DNA of 64,000 nucleotides from an uncultured Acidobacteriota bacterium (lineage in GTDB: Bacteria; Acidobacteriota; Terriglobia; Terriglobales; Acidobacteriaceae): positions 1 to 64,000 of the forward strand of contig CAILAZ010000309.1 of assembly GCA_903832295.1 (NCBI GenBank), in the 5' to 3' direction. This document shows positions 46,764-56,258 of this stretch, piece by piece. The notes beneath the pieces are model-generated. The model did not search any database and had not been told where the DNA came from. It was given only the letters and a program-made list of their open reading frames with translations. The first letter of the stretch is position 1; the number at the start of each line of letters is the position of its first letter. The position numbers were made by a program, and so were the translations under genes.

Positions 46764-46784
46764 TGGATGAAGTTCCTCCGCTGG

Positions 46785-48209
46785 CTACACGAACACATCA
46801 CGCTTGCCTTTGCGCACAGCATCGATCATCGGGGTAGCGATTCGCCTCTGCTTGTCATCCATGGTCGCAACCTGATGGAGGATGTGCAGCTCCCCTGCCT
46901 GACGGGTGGCTGGAGAAGCATAGTCCTCCAGGTATTCGGTGAAAGTGGCGAGCGCGTTGGGCTCGCAGTGATACTTGATCGCTCCGGGCTTGGCGATGTC
47001 CATGAAGTCGGAACCGGTGCGTCCGGTGCGGTAGCAGGCAGTGCAGAAAGAGGGAGTGAAACCCATCTCCGCGATTTCGCGGACGACCTCATCGACAGGG
47101 CGAATGTCTCCTACGGCAAACTGGCTGCTATGGAAGTCGCCCTGCGAGCGGGCGTAGCCGCCGGGATCGGTTCGGCTGCCGGCGGAAGTTTGTGAAATGC
47201 CGAGTTGGAAGCTCTGGTGGCGGATTGCGGACGACTCGCGGGTGGACATGATCAGGCCTGTGTAAGGAACGGCAAGGCGCAGGATCGCAGTCAACTTGAG
47301 GAAGTCGGGGTCGCTCACCGTGTACGGGGTTGTGGCAGTAAAGTCGGTTCCCGATGCGGGTTCGAGGCGGGGAACGCTGATGGTGTGCGGCCCACACCCA
47401 AAACGCTGCTCAAGGTGCTGTGCGTGCTGAAGCATCGCCAGCAACTCAAAGCGCCAATCGTAGATGCCGAGCAGAGCCCCAATGCCGACATCGTCAATTC
47501 CTGCCTCCATGGCACGGTCCATAACGGTGGCTCGCCAGTCGAAATCGCGCTTACGGCCCTGAAGATGGACACGGGCATAGGTTTCACGATGGTAGGTTTC
47601 CTGAAAGCACTGATATGTGCCGATGCCGGTGGCCTTGAGGTCACGAAAATCCGAGACGGAAAGAGGCGCGACGTTGACGTTTACGCGGCGAATTTCACCA
47701 TTGCCGGAGCGGGTTGCATACACGGTTTCCACGGCCGAGTGGACGTACTTCAGACTGTTGTGGTCCGGGTAGGACTCTCCGGCGACAACGAGAATACGCT
47801 TGTGTCCCTGCTCGATGATGACCCTGGTCTCGGCGGCAATTTCTTCCTGGGAGAGAACGCGGCGATGCAACTCACGATTGCTGGCTCGATATGCGCAATA
47901 GGTGCACTCATTGGCGCAAAGATTGCTGATGTAAAGTGGCGCGAACAAAACCAGGCGTGATCCGTAAATCTCCTGCTTGATGGAGCGGGCAGCGGCAAAC
48001 AACTCACTCATGAGCTCAGGATCGTCCACGGCTACAAGGGCGGTGGTCTCGTTGAAGCTTAACCCCTGCATGGCTTTTGCTTTGTCCAGAATGGCCCGAA
48101 TGCGCGCGGGTTCAGGACGAGCACGTTCCCTGAGACAATCGAAGATGACCTGTTCGTTGATGTAGGTGGCAATTCCCGCAGCTTCAGACACTAATAAATC
48201 TCCTACCAT
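46785..48209 (-). CDS. hydG: [FeFe] hydrogenase maturase, tyrosine lyase HydG
   Basis: Trimmed to MVGDLLVSEAAG; CANECTYCAYRASN radical SAM motif; C-terminal FCTACYRTGRTG...CEPNALATFTEYLEDY. Confidence 0.94.
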   Translation of the reverse strand: MVGDLLVSEAAGIATYINEQVIFDCLRERARPEPARIRAILDKAKAMQGLSFNETTALVAVDDPELMSELFAAARSIKQEIYGSRLVLFAPLYISNLCANECTYCAYRASNRELHRRVLSQEEIAAETRVIIEQGHKRILVVAGESYPDHNSLKYVHSAVETVYATRSGNGEIRRVNVNVAPLSVSDFRDLKATGIGTYQCFQETYHRETYARVHLQGRKRDFDWRATVMDRAMEAGIDDVGIGALLGIYDWRFELLAMLQHAQHLEQRFGCGPHTISVPRLEPASGTDFTATTPYTVSDPDFLKLTAILRLAVPYTGLIMSTRESSAIRHQSFQLGISQTSAGSRTDPGGYARSQGDFHSSQFAVGDIRPVDEVVREIAEMGFTPSFCTACYRTGRTGSDFMDIAKPGAIKYHCEPNALATFTEYLEDYASPATRQAGELHILHQVATMDDKQRRIATPMIDAVRKGKRDVFV

Positions 48210-48239
48210 ACGAATAAACCCAATCCGGCGATAGGTGCG

Positions 48240-48253
48240 GTGATTTGGATCAC
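48240..48253. promoter_or_regulatory. candidate FNR/CRP-family dyad between hydG and aspA
   Basis: GTGAT-TTGG-ATCAC perfect inverted repeat with N4 spacer in the divergent intergenic region. Confidence 0.5.
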
Positions 48254-48333
48254 TCGCGGGCTTACTCCGGACTTGGCGGTTTGGACACAATGGATAGACA
48301 ATTGACTGCATGGAGATGGATCGAGGGCAAAGC

Positions 48334-49797
48334 ATGACCCAGCCGCAACGCATGGAAGCCGACGATCTAGGCCAGCGAGCGCTCCCCATTGAGGCGCTGT
48401 TTGGAATCCACACTGCACGTGCGATCGAGAATTTCACCCTGGCGGGGCGTCCGGTCCATGGAGCGCTGGCCCGCGCCTTTGGCGACGTAAAACTCAGTTG
48501 CGCGCTGACAAATCGCGCATTGGGATCGTGGGCAGATGATGCCGCCAAGGGCGATGCGATTGAGCGCGCCTGCCGCGACCTGGGTGAGGGGCTGCTCGAC
48601 GCCCACATTGTGGTGGACGCTTTGCAGGGCGGGGCCGGCACCAGCACAAACATGAACGTGAACGAGGTTGTGGCGAACCGTGCACTGGAGTTGCTGGGGG
48701 AAGCGCACGGCAATTACGACCGGGTTTCACCGCTCAACGATGTCAACCTGCATCAATCCACAAACGATACCTACCCGACGGCGCTGAAACTGGCGGCGAT
48801 CCGATTGCTGCACAAACTGGAAGCGCAAGTGATCTCTCTGCAGGAGTCTTTCCAGAGGGCAGAAAAGCGCTTTGCGCACATTGTGAAAGTGGGCCGGACT
48901 CAGTACCAGGACGCTGTGCTGACCACTCTTGGCCGCGAGATGGGCGCGTATGCGGAGGCGATCAATCGGGACCGATGGCGTATTTACAAGTGCGAGGAAC
49001 GGTTGCGGGTCGTGAACCTGGGTGGAACTGCGATTGGCACCGGACTGGCTGCGCCGCGTGAGTTTATCTTTGGCGCCGTGGAGCAGTTGCGCTCACTGAC
49101 GGGGATCGGGTTTGCCCGCGCGGAGAACCTGGTGGAGGCAACGCAGAATACAGACGTCTATGTCGAAGTCTCGGGAATCCTGAAGGCACACGCCGTCAGC
49201 CTGCTGAAGATCTGCTCGGACCTGCGACTGCTCTCCTCCGGTCCAGATGCGGGGTTGGGCGAGATTCGTCTGCCTGCAAGGCAGGCGGGCTCGTCGATTA
49301 TGCCTGGCAAGGTGAATCCTGTGATTCCCGAAGCCGTCAGCCAAGCGGCCATGTTGGCAATTGGAAATGACGGAGTAATCACCGCTGCCTGCGCCGCAGG
49401 CAGCCTGGAACTCAATGCGTTCCTGCCGTTAATCGCACACTGTCTGCTTGGAAACATAGACCTGTTGACGGGAGCATGTGACATCTTGAGCCGTCATTGC
49501 GTGGAGGGGATTGAGGCAGACGAGGCCAGATGCCGCGCTCACGTGGAGAATTCCACGGCGGCCGCAACGGCGCTGCTTCCTGTGCTGGGATACAGCCGGG
49601 CTGCAGAAGCTGTCCGGATTTCGAGATCAGAGGGCAGAACATTGCGCGCAGTAGTCACGGAGAACGAATGGATGAGCGCGGGAGCTTTCGACGCATGCAT
49701 CAGCCCAGAAGCGGTCTGCCGACTGGGTTCGCCGCGCGCGGCGGTGGAAGTGCCGGTTACTGCTCGCCTGTCTCCTGAGAAGGGCCGGTCGAAATGA
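48334..49797 (+). CDS. aspA: aspartate ammonia-lyase
   Basis: GGAGTSTNMNVNEVVANRALE, NLHQSTNDTYPTALKLA, GSSIMPGKVNPVIPE. Confidence 0.92.
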   Translation: MTQPQRMEADDLGQRALPIEALFGIHTARAIENFTLAGRPVHGALARAFGDVKLSCALTNRALGSWADDAAKGDAIERACRDLGEGLLDAHIVVDALQGGAGTSTNMNVNEVVANRALELLGEAHGNYDRVSPLNDVNLHQSTNDTYPTALKLAAIRLLHKLEAQVISLQESFQRAEKRFAHIVKVGRTQYQDAVLTTLGREMGAYAEAINRDRWRIYKCEERLRVVNLGGTAIGTGLAAPREFIFGAVEQLRSLTGIGFARAENLVEATQNTDVYVEVSGILKAHAVSLLKICSDLRLLSSGPDAGLGEIRLPARQAGSSIMPGKVNPVIPEAVSQAAMLAIGNDGVITAACAAGSLELNAFLPLIAHCLLGNIDLLTGACDILSRHCVEGIEADEARCRAHVENSTAAATALLPVLGYSRAAEAVRISRSEGRTLRAVVTENEWMSAGAFDACISPEAVCRLGSPRAAVEVPVTARLSPEKGRSK

Positions 49798-51038
49798 GTT
49801 CCACAGCAAAGGGCTTGCGGTTGCATATCGGATTGTTCGGACGGCGGAACGTTGGCAAATCGAGTCTATTGAACGCCATCACCCGGCAATCGGTATCGAT
49901 CGTCTCTCCAATTGCCGGGACGACGACGGATCCTGTCGAGAAGCCAATGGAGCTGCTTCCGCTCGGTCCTGTGTTGTTCATCGATACGGCAGGAATCGAC
50001 GAAGAAGGTGCCCTGGGAGCTTTGCGCGTTGGAAAGACACGACAGGTTTTCGAGCGAACCGAGGTGGCAATTCTGGTAGCGGAACCCGGTATCTGGGGCA
50101 GGTTCGAGGAGGAACTTGTCGCTGAGTTTTCTGCGCGGCAGACGCCGGTGATCGTTGTGTTCAATAAAGTCGATCTTGCTGCGGCAGACGACACGGTTGT
50201 GGAGCGGTTGCGTGCGGCACAATTATGCGTGGTTATGGCCTCAGCAATTACCGGACAGGGTCTCGCGGAACTGAGGCGGGCGCTGCTGGATCTGGCACCC
50301 CCGGATTTCATTGATTCGCCATCCATTGTTGGCGACCTGGTTGGCCCGGGCGAAATGGTTGTGCTGGTGGTTCCCATCGACAAAGAGGCTCCGAAGGGAC
50401 GACTGATTTTGCCTCAGGTTCAGACGATCCGCGACCTGCTGGACAGCGATGCCATCTGCATGGTGGTGAAGGAACGTGAGCTTCGCACCGCGCTTGCACG
50501 CCTGAATACACCACCCAGGCTGGTGGTGACCGATTCGCAGGCTTTTCTGAAAGTTGCCGCAGACACGCCAAAGGAGGTCGCGCTGACCAGTTTCTCCATT
50601 CTGATGGCGCGTTTCAAAGGCAATCTGACTGCACAGGTAGAGGGCACGCTTGCCATCGAGAAGCTGCGCTCCGGGGACCGTATTCTGGTAGCGGAGGCGT
50701 GTACGCATCATCCCATTGGCGAAGACATTGGGCGGGTGAAGATTCCCCGCTGGCTGGCGCAGTACACTGGTGCCAAGCTGGATTTCGTTTCCATGCAAGG
50801 GCTTGATTTTCCTGATGATCTGAGCAGTTACAAGCTGGTGATCCACTGTGGAGCCTGCATGTGGAATCGACGGCAGATGCTTAGCCGCATCCTGCAGTGC
50901 AAACAGGCTGGCGTTCCTATTACCAACTACGGGCTGACGATCGCCTACAGTCTGGGGATTTTCGGACGCGCGCTGGAGCCGTTCCCGGCGGCTTTGGCGC
51001 TTTATCAGGAACTGGAAGGTCCGCCTCCAAGAGCATGA
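49794..51038 (+). CDS. hydF: [FeFe] hydrogenase maturase GTPase HydF
   Basis: GLFGRRNVGKSSLLNAI P-loop, DTAGIDEEG; C-terminal ACTHHPIGEDIGRVKIPRWL and HCGACMWNRRQM. Confidence 0.95.
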   Translation: MSSTAKGLRLHIGLFGRRNVGKSSLLNAITRQSVSIVSPIAGTTTDPVEKPMELLPLGPVLFIDTAGIDEEGALGALRVGKTRQVFERTEVAILVAEPGIWGRFEEELVAEFSARQTPVIVVFNKVDLAAADDTVVERLRAAQLCVVMASAITGQGLAELRRALLDLAPPDFIDSPSIVGDLVGPGEMVVLVVPIDKEAPKGRLILPQVQTIRDLLDSDAICMVVKERELRTALARLNTPPRLVVTDSQAFLKVAADTPKEVALTSFSILMARFKGNLTAQVEGTLAIEKLRSGDRILVAEACTHHPIGEDIGRVKIPRWLAQYTGAKLDFVSMQGLDFPDDLSSYKLVIHCGACMWNRRQMLSRILQCKQAGVPITNYGLTIAYSLGIFGRALEPFPAALALYQELEGPPPRA

Positions 51039-51083
51039 ATCTATGTGCTTTACCTTCCTTTTGTAGCATGGTCATAAGCTCTC

Positions 51084-51097
51084 GTGACAGCCATCAC
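51084..51097. promoter_or_regulatory. candidate FNR/CRP-family imperfect dyad upstream of the [FeFe] hydrogenase genes
   Basis: GTGAC-AGCC-ATCAC, same 14-nt geometry as 48240-48253, one mismatch. Confidence 0.35.
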
Positions 51098-51271
51098 TGG
51101 CCACCGTGTGGGGTTGCCGTAGTATTCAGGCGGGCAGGATGCTCGTGACGCCGCACTCTGGCGGACCCTTGGTGCGGATGCGATTACGGAAGTGCGCATT
51201 TGCCCAACTGATTGCGAGTCGAGATTTTGCAGGGCGAACACTGGGAACCGGCCGGCAACGGCCTGGGGACC

Positions 51272-53281
51272 ATGAAAGAGAACACCATGGCCCGTCTTTA
51301 TTATGGAGTCTGGAACGGCTTGGTTCTAGACAATCGCGGCAGAAGCGCTGCGAGCGATCCTTTTTCCGAATTTGAGCGGTTTGGAGACTTCAACGAAGGA
51401 AACCCTATTCGCGCATTTTTCGGCGATTTGGGCTTTCTTGTTTTTGACCCAAAAGTGAGTCTTGTGGACGCTTTCTGGCGTTACCTGGACGAGGCGGCCA
51501 AACAGTCTTGCGGCAGATGCACGCCATGCCGAATGGGAACTGTGCTGGTGCGTGACTCGCTGGACCGGTTGCGCAAGGGGATGGTGCCGCAACTTGATTT
51601 CGAAGGTATTCGTGCCCTGGCGCAGCAGATGACAGAGACCTCGCTGTGCGGTCTTGGCCAGACCTGCGCCAAGGCGCTGCTGGGGGCGCTCGATCATTTC
51701 CGCGACCGACTTGAGGCCGAGGTCGCGACCCTCCGGGTTCCCGAGCAGAATGGCATGACGTACATGACGGCGCCATGCATCCAGGCCTGCCCTTCCAAGA
51801 TCAACGTGCCTCGCTACATTGACTACATCCGTGATGGAAAGCCAGAGCACTCCCTGGGAGTGATTCTGCAGAAGTACCCGATGGCCGCCACCTGCGGCCG
51901 GGTCTGCGTAAGATTCTGCGAGATGGCATGCAGGCGCAACCTGGTAGATCAGGCGGTGAGCATCAAGACGCTCAAGCGCTATGTCGCCGATCACCAGAAG
52001 GGAAAGCGGGAACTCCGTTTTAATGAAGACCTGATAGCCCATCCGTTGCCGGAAGATATGCGGGTCGCAGTAGTAGGAGCCGGACCGGCCGGAGTGTCTT
52101 GTGCCTATCACCTTCTACTCCGCGGCTATCACGTGGATATTCTGGAAGCCGGCGGCACAGCCGGTGGCATGGCGGCCATTGGAATTCCCGCCTATCGGCT
52201 TCCCAAAGATGTATTAAAATCCGAGACCGATATTATTACCGCACTCGGCGGGCGCTTCCTCTTCAAACAGGCTCTTGGACGAGAATATTCCGTGGATGAC
52301 CTGTTCCAGCGCGGCTACAAAGCAGTGTTCCTTGCGCTGGGATGCCAGCAGGGCACACGCTTGGGTGTGAAGGATGAGGATCCCACGCTTGCAGGCTATG
52401 AGGCGGGTATCGGATTCCTGCTGAAGGTTCACGACCACATTGCGGGGATCAAGATCACCAGATTGTCAGGCGAGGTTGTGGTGGTTGGCGGCGGAAACGT
52501 AGCAATGGATTGCGTGCGCTCCGCCCTGCGAATGGGTGCGGAAAAAGTGCACCTGGTGTATCGCCGCACCCGCGAGGACATGCCCGCCGACGAGGAAGAA
52601 ATCAAAGCAGCCGAAGAGGAAGGAGCAATTTTCCACTTTCTTTCCAATCCCGCAGCGGTGAAGTCCGAGGATGGCCGGGTGATTGGACTGGAACTGGTGA
52701 AGATGCGCTCGACCGATGCCGACGCGCAAGGAAGGCGCAACGTGCAGGCCATCCCTGGCACCGAACACTTTATGCCCTGCACGACACTGATTGCTGCCAT
52801 AGGACAGCAAGTACAAAGCGGTGTGATCCAATCTGGCGACGGAGTGACGATGAACCGCTGGAACTGCGTTGACGCCCAACCGATTAACCTGATGACATCA
52901 CGCCCGGGCGTCTTCGCCGGCGGTGACTGCGCATCCGGCCCCTCGACGTTGATTCATGCAATGGCAAACGGACTCCAGGCAGCGCGCTCGATTGACGACT
53001 GGATACAACTTGGGCAGGTACGCTTCTCGCCACGAGTGCGAATGCGACGAATCCTGAATGAACACAAGATGCTGAACTCTGATTGCGTTGATATTCCGGT
53101 GAAGTTGGAGTACCGCGTGCACCACCCGGAGTTGGACCCCGAAGTGCGCAAGTACATGTTCGAAGAAGTGGAACGTACGATCAGCCCTGAGGAGGCTTAT
53201 CACGAGGCCAAGCGCTGCATGCGCTGTTACCGGATCTACTCGGTCATCACCGAGCATCCCATTCCGGAAGGGGCGTCATAG
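51272..53281 (+). CDS. fusion of NuoF C-terminal [4Fe-4S] domain with GltD-like FAD/NAD(P)H oxidoreductase; [FeFe] hydrogenase partner
   Basis: SCGRCTPCRMGTVLVRDSLDR...TSLCGLGQ (NuoF Fe-S); CIQACPSKINVPRYIDYIRDG, VGAGPAGVSCAYHLLLRGYHVDILEA, VVVGGGNVAMDCVRSALRMGA (GltD-like). Confidence 0.92.
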   Translation: MKENTMARLYYGVWNGLVLDNRGRSAASDPFSEFERFGDFNEGNPIRAFFGDLGFLVFDPKVSLVDAFWRYLDEAAKQSCGRCTPCRMGTVLVRDSLDRLRKGMVPQLDFEGIRALAQQMTETSLCGLGQTCAKALLGALDHFRDRLEAEVATLRVPEQNGMTYMTAPCIQACPSKINVPRYIDYIRDGKPEHSLGVILQKYPMAATCGRVCVRFCEMACRRNLVDQAVSIKTLKRYVADHQKGKRELRFNEDLIAHPLPEDMRVAVVGAGPAGVSCAYHLLLRGYHVDILEAGGTAGGMAAIGIPAYRLPKDVLKSETDIITALGGRFLFKQALGREYSVDDLFQRGYKAVFLALGCQQGTRLGVKDEDPTLAGYEAGIGFLLKVHDHIAGIKITRLSGEVVVVGGGNVAMDCVRSALRMGAEKVHLVYRRTREDMPADEEEIKAAEEEGAIFHFLSNPAAVKSEDGRVIGLELVKMRSTDADAQGRRNVQAIPGTEHFMPCTTLIAAIGQQVQSGVIQSGDGVTMNRWNCVDAQPINLMTSRPGVFAGGDCASGPSTLIHAMANGLQAARSIDDWIQLGQVRFSPRVRMRRILNEHKMLNSDCVDIPVKLEYRVHHPELDPEVRKYMFEEVERTISPEEAYHEAKRCMRCYRIYSVITEHPIPEGAS

Positions 53282-53283
53282 CC

Positions 53284-55116
53284 ATGAATTCCTATACCGT
53301 CGAACCCTCTGCGCTGATAAAGGCCTCCATCAACGGACAAGCGGTTACCGCCGAAGCAAATGAGACGATTCTGAGTTGCGCACGGCGGCATCAGATACAC
53401 ATTCCCACGTTATGCGAGATGCAGGATATTGACCATGCGCCCGGTACGTGCAGGGTGTGCCTCGTCGAGATCCATATGCCTGGCCGCGAACAACCCCAGA
53501 CCGTTACCAGTTGCAATACCCCGGTACATGATGGAATGGAGATTCAGACCCGCACGCCTCGGATCCGCGAGATGCAGCGGTTGCAGGTGGAACTTCTGTT
53601 GGCTGACCACAACCAGGACTGCGCCACCTGCGTTCGCCATGGAAACTGTGAATTGCAGGACGTGTGTCAGTTTGTTGGACTCCAGTCAAACCGCTTCTTT
53701 GATCCAGTTCGCGTGGCTTCAAGGAAGGTGGACCGCACCTCGCCCGCGCTGATCCGCGACATGACCAAGTGCATCCGATGCCAACGTTGTGTTGCACTCT
53801 GCCGCGACGGACAGGGAGTGGACGCACTGGTGATTACCGGGACCGGGCAGGACACCGCTGTGGGATTGCATTATGGGCCATCGCAGAAGGATTCCACTTG
53901 TGTCACCTGCGGACAGTGCGTGCTGGTGTGCCCGACCGGAGCGCTGGGCGCGCGCGATGAGACCGACGCAGCTCTCGATATGCTGTATGACCCAGAGATC
54001 ATCACGGTGTTTCAGTTTGCGCCCGCTGTGCGTGTTGGCTTCGGCGAAGAATTCGGAATGCCCCCGGGAAGCAACGTTGAAGGAGAGATCATCAGCGCGT
54101 TGCGCCAGATGGGCGCAGACATCGTGCTCGACACGAACTTTGCCGCCGATGTCGTGATCATGGAGGAGAGCACTGAGTTGCTGCGGCATCTCTCGGCCAA
54201 CCGGCGTCCGACCTTTACTTCGTGCTGCCCGGCGTGGATTAACTTCGCCGAGCGCCACTATCCCGATATCCTGCCATTGCTGTCGTCAACCAAGTCTCCG
54301 CAGCAGTGCCTAGGGAAGATTGCCAAGACGTATCTACCCGAACGCATGGGCCTTGATCCTGCGCGAATCCGCGTCATCTCAATCATGCCCTGCACCGCGA
54401 AGAAGGATGAACGGGTGCGCGGACAACTCGCCGAGAACGGCGTGCCCGAGGTGGATCTGGTGTTGACCACCCGCGAATTTGCGCGGCTGTTGAAACGCCA
54501 GGGGATCAATCTTGCCACGCTCGAAAAATCCACATTCGACAATCCCTACATGACGAACTATTCGGGTGCGGGCGCAATCTTCGGGACCACTGGCGGCGTG
54601 ATGGAAGCGGCAGTGCGAACCATGTACAAGACCGTAACCGGCAAGGAACTGGATCAGATGGAGCTGACGCAACTGCGCGGCTTCGAGGGAATCCGGTCAG
54701 CCACGGTGCAGGTTGGCGACCTTGAAGTAAAGGTGGCCATGTGCCACGGGCTGAAGTCGGCGCGCGAAATCGTTGAGGCCGTCCGCGCCGGAACTGTTGA
54801 TTTTGACTTCATCGAGATCATGGCCTGTCCTGGAGGGTGCGTGGACGGAGGCGGCACTCTGCGATCCAAGAAGGCGTATCGTCCGTTCGCAGCGAAACGA
54901 CGCGAGACCATGTTCGCCATCGACCGGAATGCAAAAATCCGCCAATCGCATAACAATCCGCAGGTGAAGGCACTCTACGAAAACTTCCTGGAGCACCCTT
55001 ATTCGGAAAAAGCTCACCACTTGCTCCATACGTACTACACAGATCGCCACATCAACATGGTGCGGACGGTGAAGGAAATCTGGAACGAGATTACGATGAG
55101 CACGATGGTGTACTGA
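53284..55116 (+). CDS. hydA: [FeFe] hydrogenase catalytic subunit with NuoG-like N-terminal Fe-S domains
   Basis: 2Fe-2S, His-Cys3 and 2x4Fe-4S motifs; H-cluster L1 TSCCPAW, L2 MPCTAKKDE, L3 MACPGGCVDGGG. Confidence 0.96.
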   Translation: MNSYTVEPSALIKASINGQAVTAEANETILSCARRHQIHIPTLCEMQDIDHAPGTCRVCLVEIHMPGREQPQTVTSCNTPVHDGMEIQTRTPRIREMQRLQVELLLADHNQDCATCVRHGNCELQDVCQFVGLQSNRFFDPVRVASRKVDRTSPALIRDMTKCIRCQRCVALCRDGQGVDALVITGTGQDTAVGLHYGPSQKDSTCVTCGQCVLVCPTGALGARDETDAALDMLYDPEIITVFQFAPAVRVGFGEEFGMPPGSNVEGEIISALRQMGADIVLDTNFAADVVIMEESTELLRHLSANRRPTFTSCCPAWINFAERHYPDILPLLSSTKSPQQCLGKIAKTYLPERMGLDPARIRVISIMPCTAKKDERVRGQLAENGVPEVDLVLTTREFARLLKRQGINLATLEKSTFDNPYMTNYSGAGAIFGTTGGVMEAAVRTMYKTVTGKELDQMELTQLRGFEGIRSATVQVGDLEVKVAMCHGLKSAREIVEAVRAGTVDFDFIEIMACPGGCVDGGGTLRSKKAYRPFAAKRRETMFAIDRNAKIRQSHNNPQVKALYENFLEHPYSEKAHHLLHTYYTDRHINMVRTVKEIWNEITMSTMVY

Positions 55117-55138
55117 CAAAGGGAAGAACTATCTTCAT

Positions 55139-55169
55139 AAAAGGAGGCCATGAAAAATGGCTTCCTTTT
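55139..55169 (+). terminator. terminator after hydA
   Basis: AAAAGGAGGCCAT-gaaaa-ATGGCTTCCTTTT, 13 bp stem with one G-U. Confidence 0.8.
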
Positions 55170-55219
55170 ATGTTTGGAACTGGCCAACACAACTTCTCGC
55201 AATTATGCGACATTGAGAT

Positions 55220-56143
55220 ATGGCACAGGTTCCAAGCCGGCGACAATTTGCTGCGGGATATGGCGCCTGCGCGCTCGCAAGTTGCTTGTGGGGAACCGGT
55301 TTCTACTTCGGAAAGATCGCGCTGACGCAGATGAGCGTGGCGCACATGGTGCTCTACCGATTTCTGTTTGCCTGCGTAGCCTTGCTGCCCCTGGTGTGGA
55401 GACATCCGGCACGGTTCGGCGCGAGTGAGTGGCGGGTGCTGATCCTGGCATCGTTTCTGGGCGTACCCGTGCAGTTTCTGGTTCAGTTCTATGGGCTTTC
55501 GCTGACCACGGTTTCCCATGCCTCCATGATGGTGGGAACGATGCCGGTGCTGCTGGCGGTTGCTGCCTCGCTGTTCGCTCATGAACGGCTGGACGTGATG
55601 GGATGGATGGCGCTGGGCGCCTCCACGCTCGGAGTTGGCCTGATCGCGCTGGGGGGAACTCCGGCGATTTCGGATGGACGCGGGCCAAGTGTGGCGGGCG
55701 ATTTGCTGGTGGTGCTTTCCCTAGTGATTGCGCTTGGCTGGATTCTGCTGAACAAACGTCTGCTGGAGAAGCATCCACCCGTGGTGGTTACCGCCTATGG
55801 GCTGCTGAGCGGAGCGGCGATGCTGGCGGTGGTGGTTCTCACGACGCGCGGGGCACCGCCGGTTTACAGCGTGAGTGGACGAGCATGGATGGCTCTTGCA
55901 GCAAGCGGAGTGCTTTGCACTGCATGCACTACGTTGCTGTGGAATTGGGGAATTCAGCGGGTGCCGGCTTCTCGCGCTGGGGTGTTCCTGAACCTCGAAC
56001 CTGCTGTTGGTTCCATCCTTGGCATTCAATTGCTTGGGGACCGGCTAGGACCTTTCGCGTGGATCGGAGGAGGGCTGATCGTGGCTGCTGCGGCAACGCT
56101 GACAACACGCGGCCACACGGAGGTTGCCGCCATTCTGGAATAG
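55220..56143 (+). CDS. EamA/DMT-family transporter
   Basis: Ten hydrophobic segments, duplicated EamA pattern (LASCLWGTGFYFGKIAL; SRAGVFLNLEPAVGSILGIQLLGDRLG). Confidence 0.88.
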   Translation: MAQVPSRRQFAAGYGACALASCLWGTGFYFGKIALTQMSVAHMVLYRFLFACVALLPLVWRHPARFGASEWRVLILASFLGVPVQFLVQFYGLSLTTVSHASMMVGTMPVLLAVAASLFAHERLDVMGWMALGASTLGVGLIALGGTPAISDGRGPSVAGDLLVVLSLVIALGWILLNKRLLEKHPPVVVTAYGLLSGAAMLAVVVLTTRGAPPVYSVSGRAWMALAASGVLCTACTTLLWNWGIQRVPASRAGVFLNLEPAVGSILGIQLLGDRLGPFAWIGGGLIVAAAATLTTRGHTEVAAILE

Positions 56144-56258
56144 TCCAAGTCATGCACGACCACCTACTTCATCCAGGGATCTTCCGGTATTCCCGGGACG
56201 CTTCACACCAAGCCCCCCACTCAGCCACAACCTGTCCGATCCAGAGGTCCTTGGAGGA

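Noticed and set aside
45504-47195. 563-aa plus-strand ORF opposite HydE/HydG
   Set aside because: Antisense to well-supported radical SAM maturases; no motif support.
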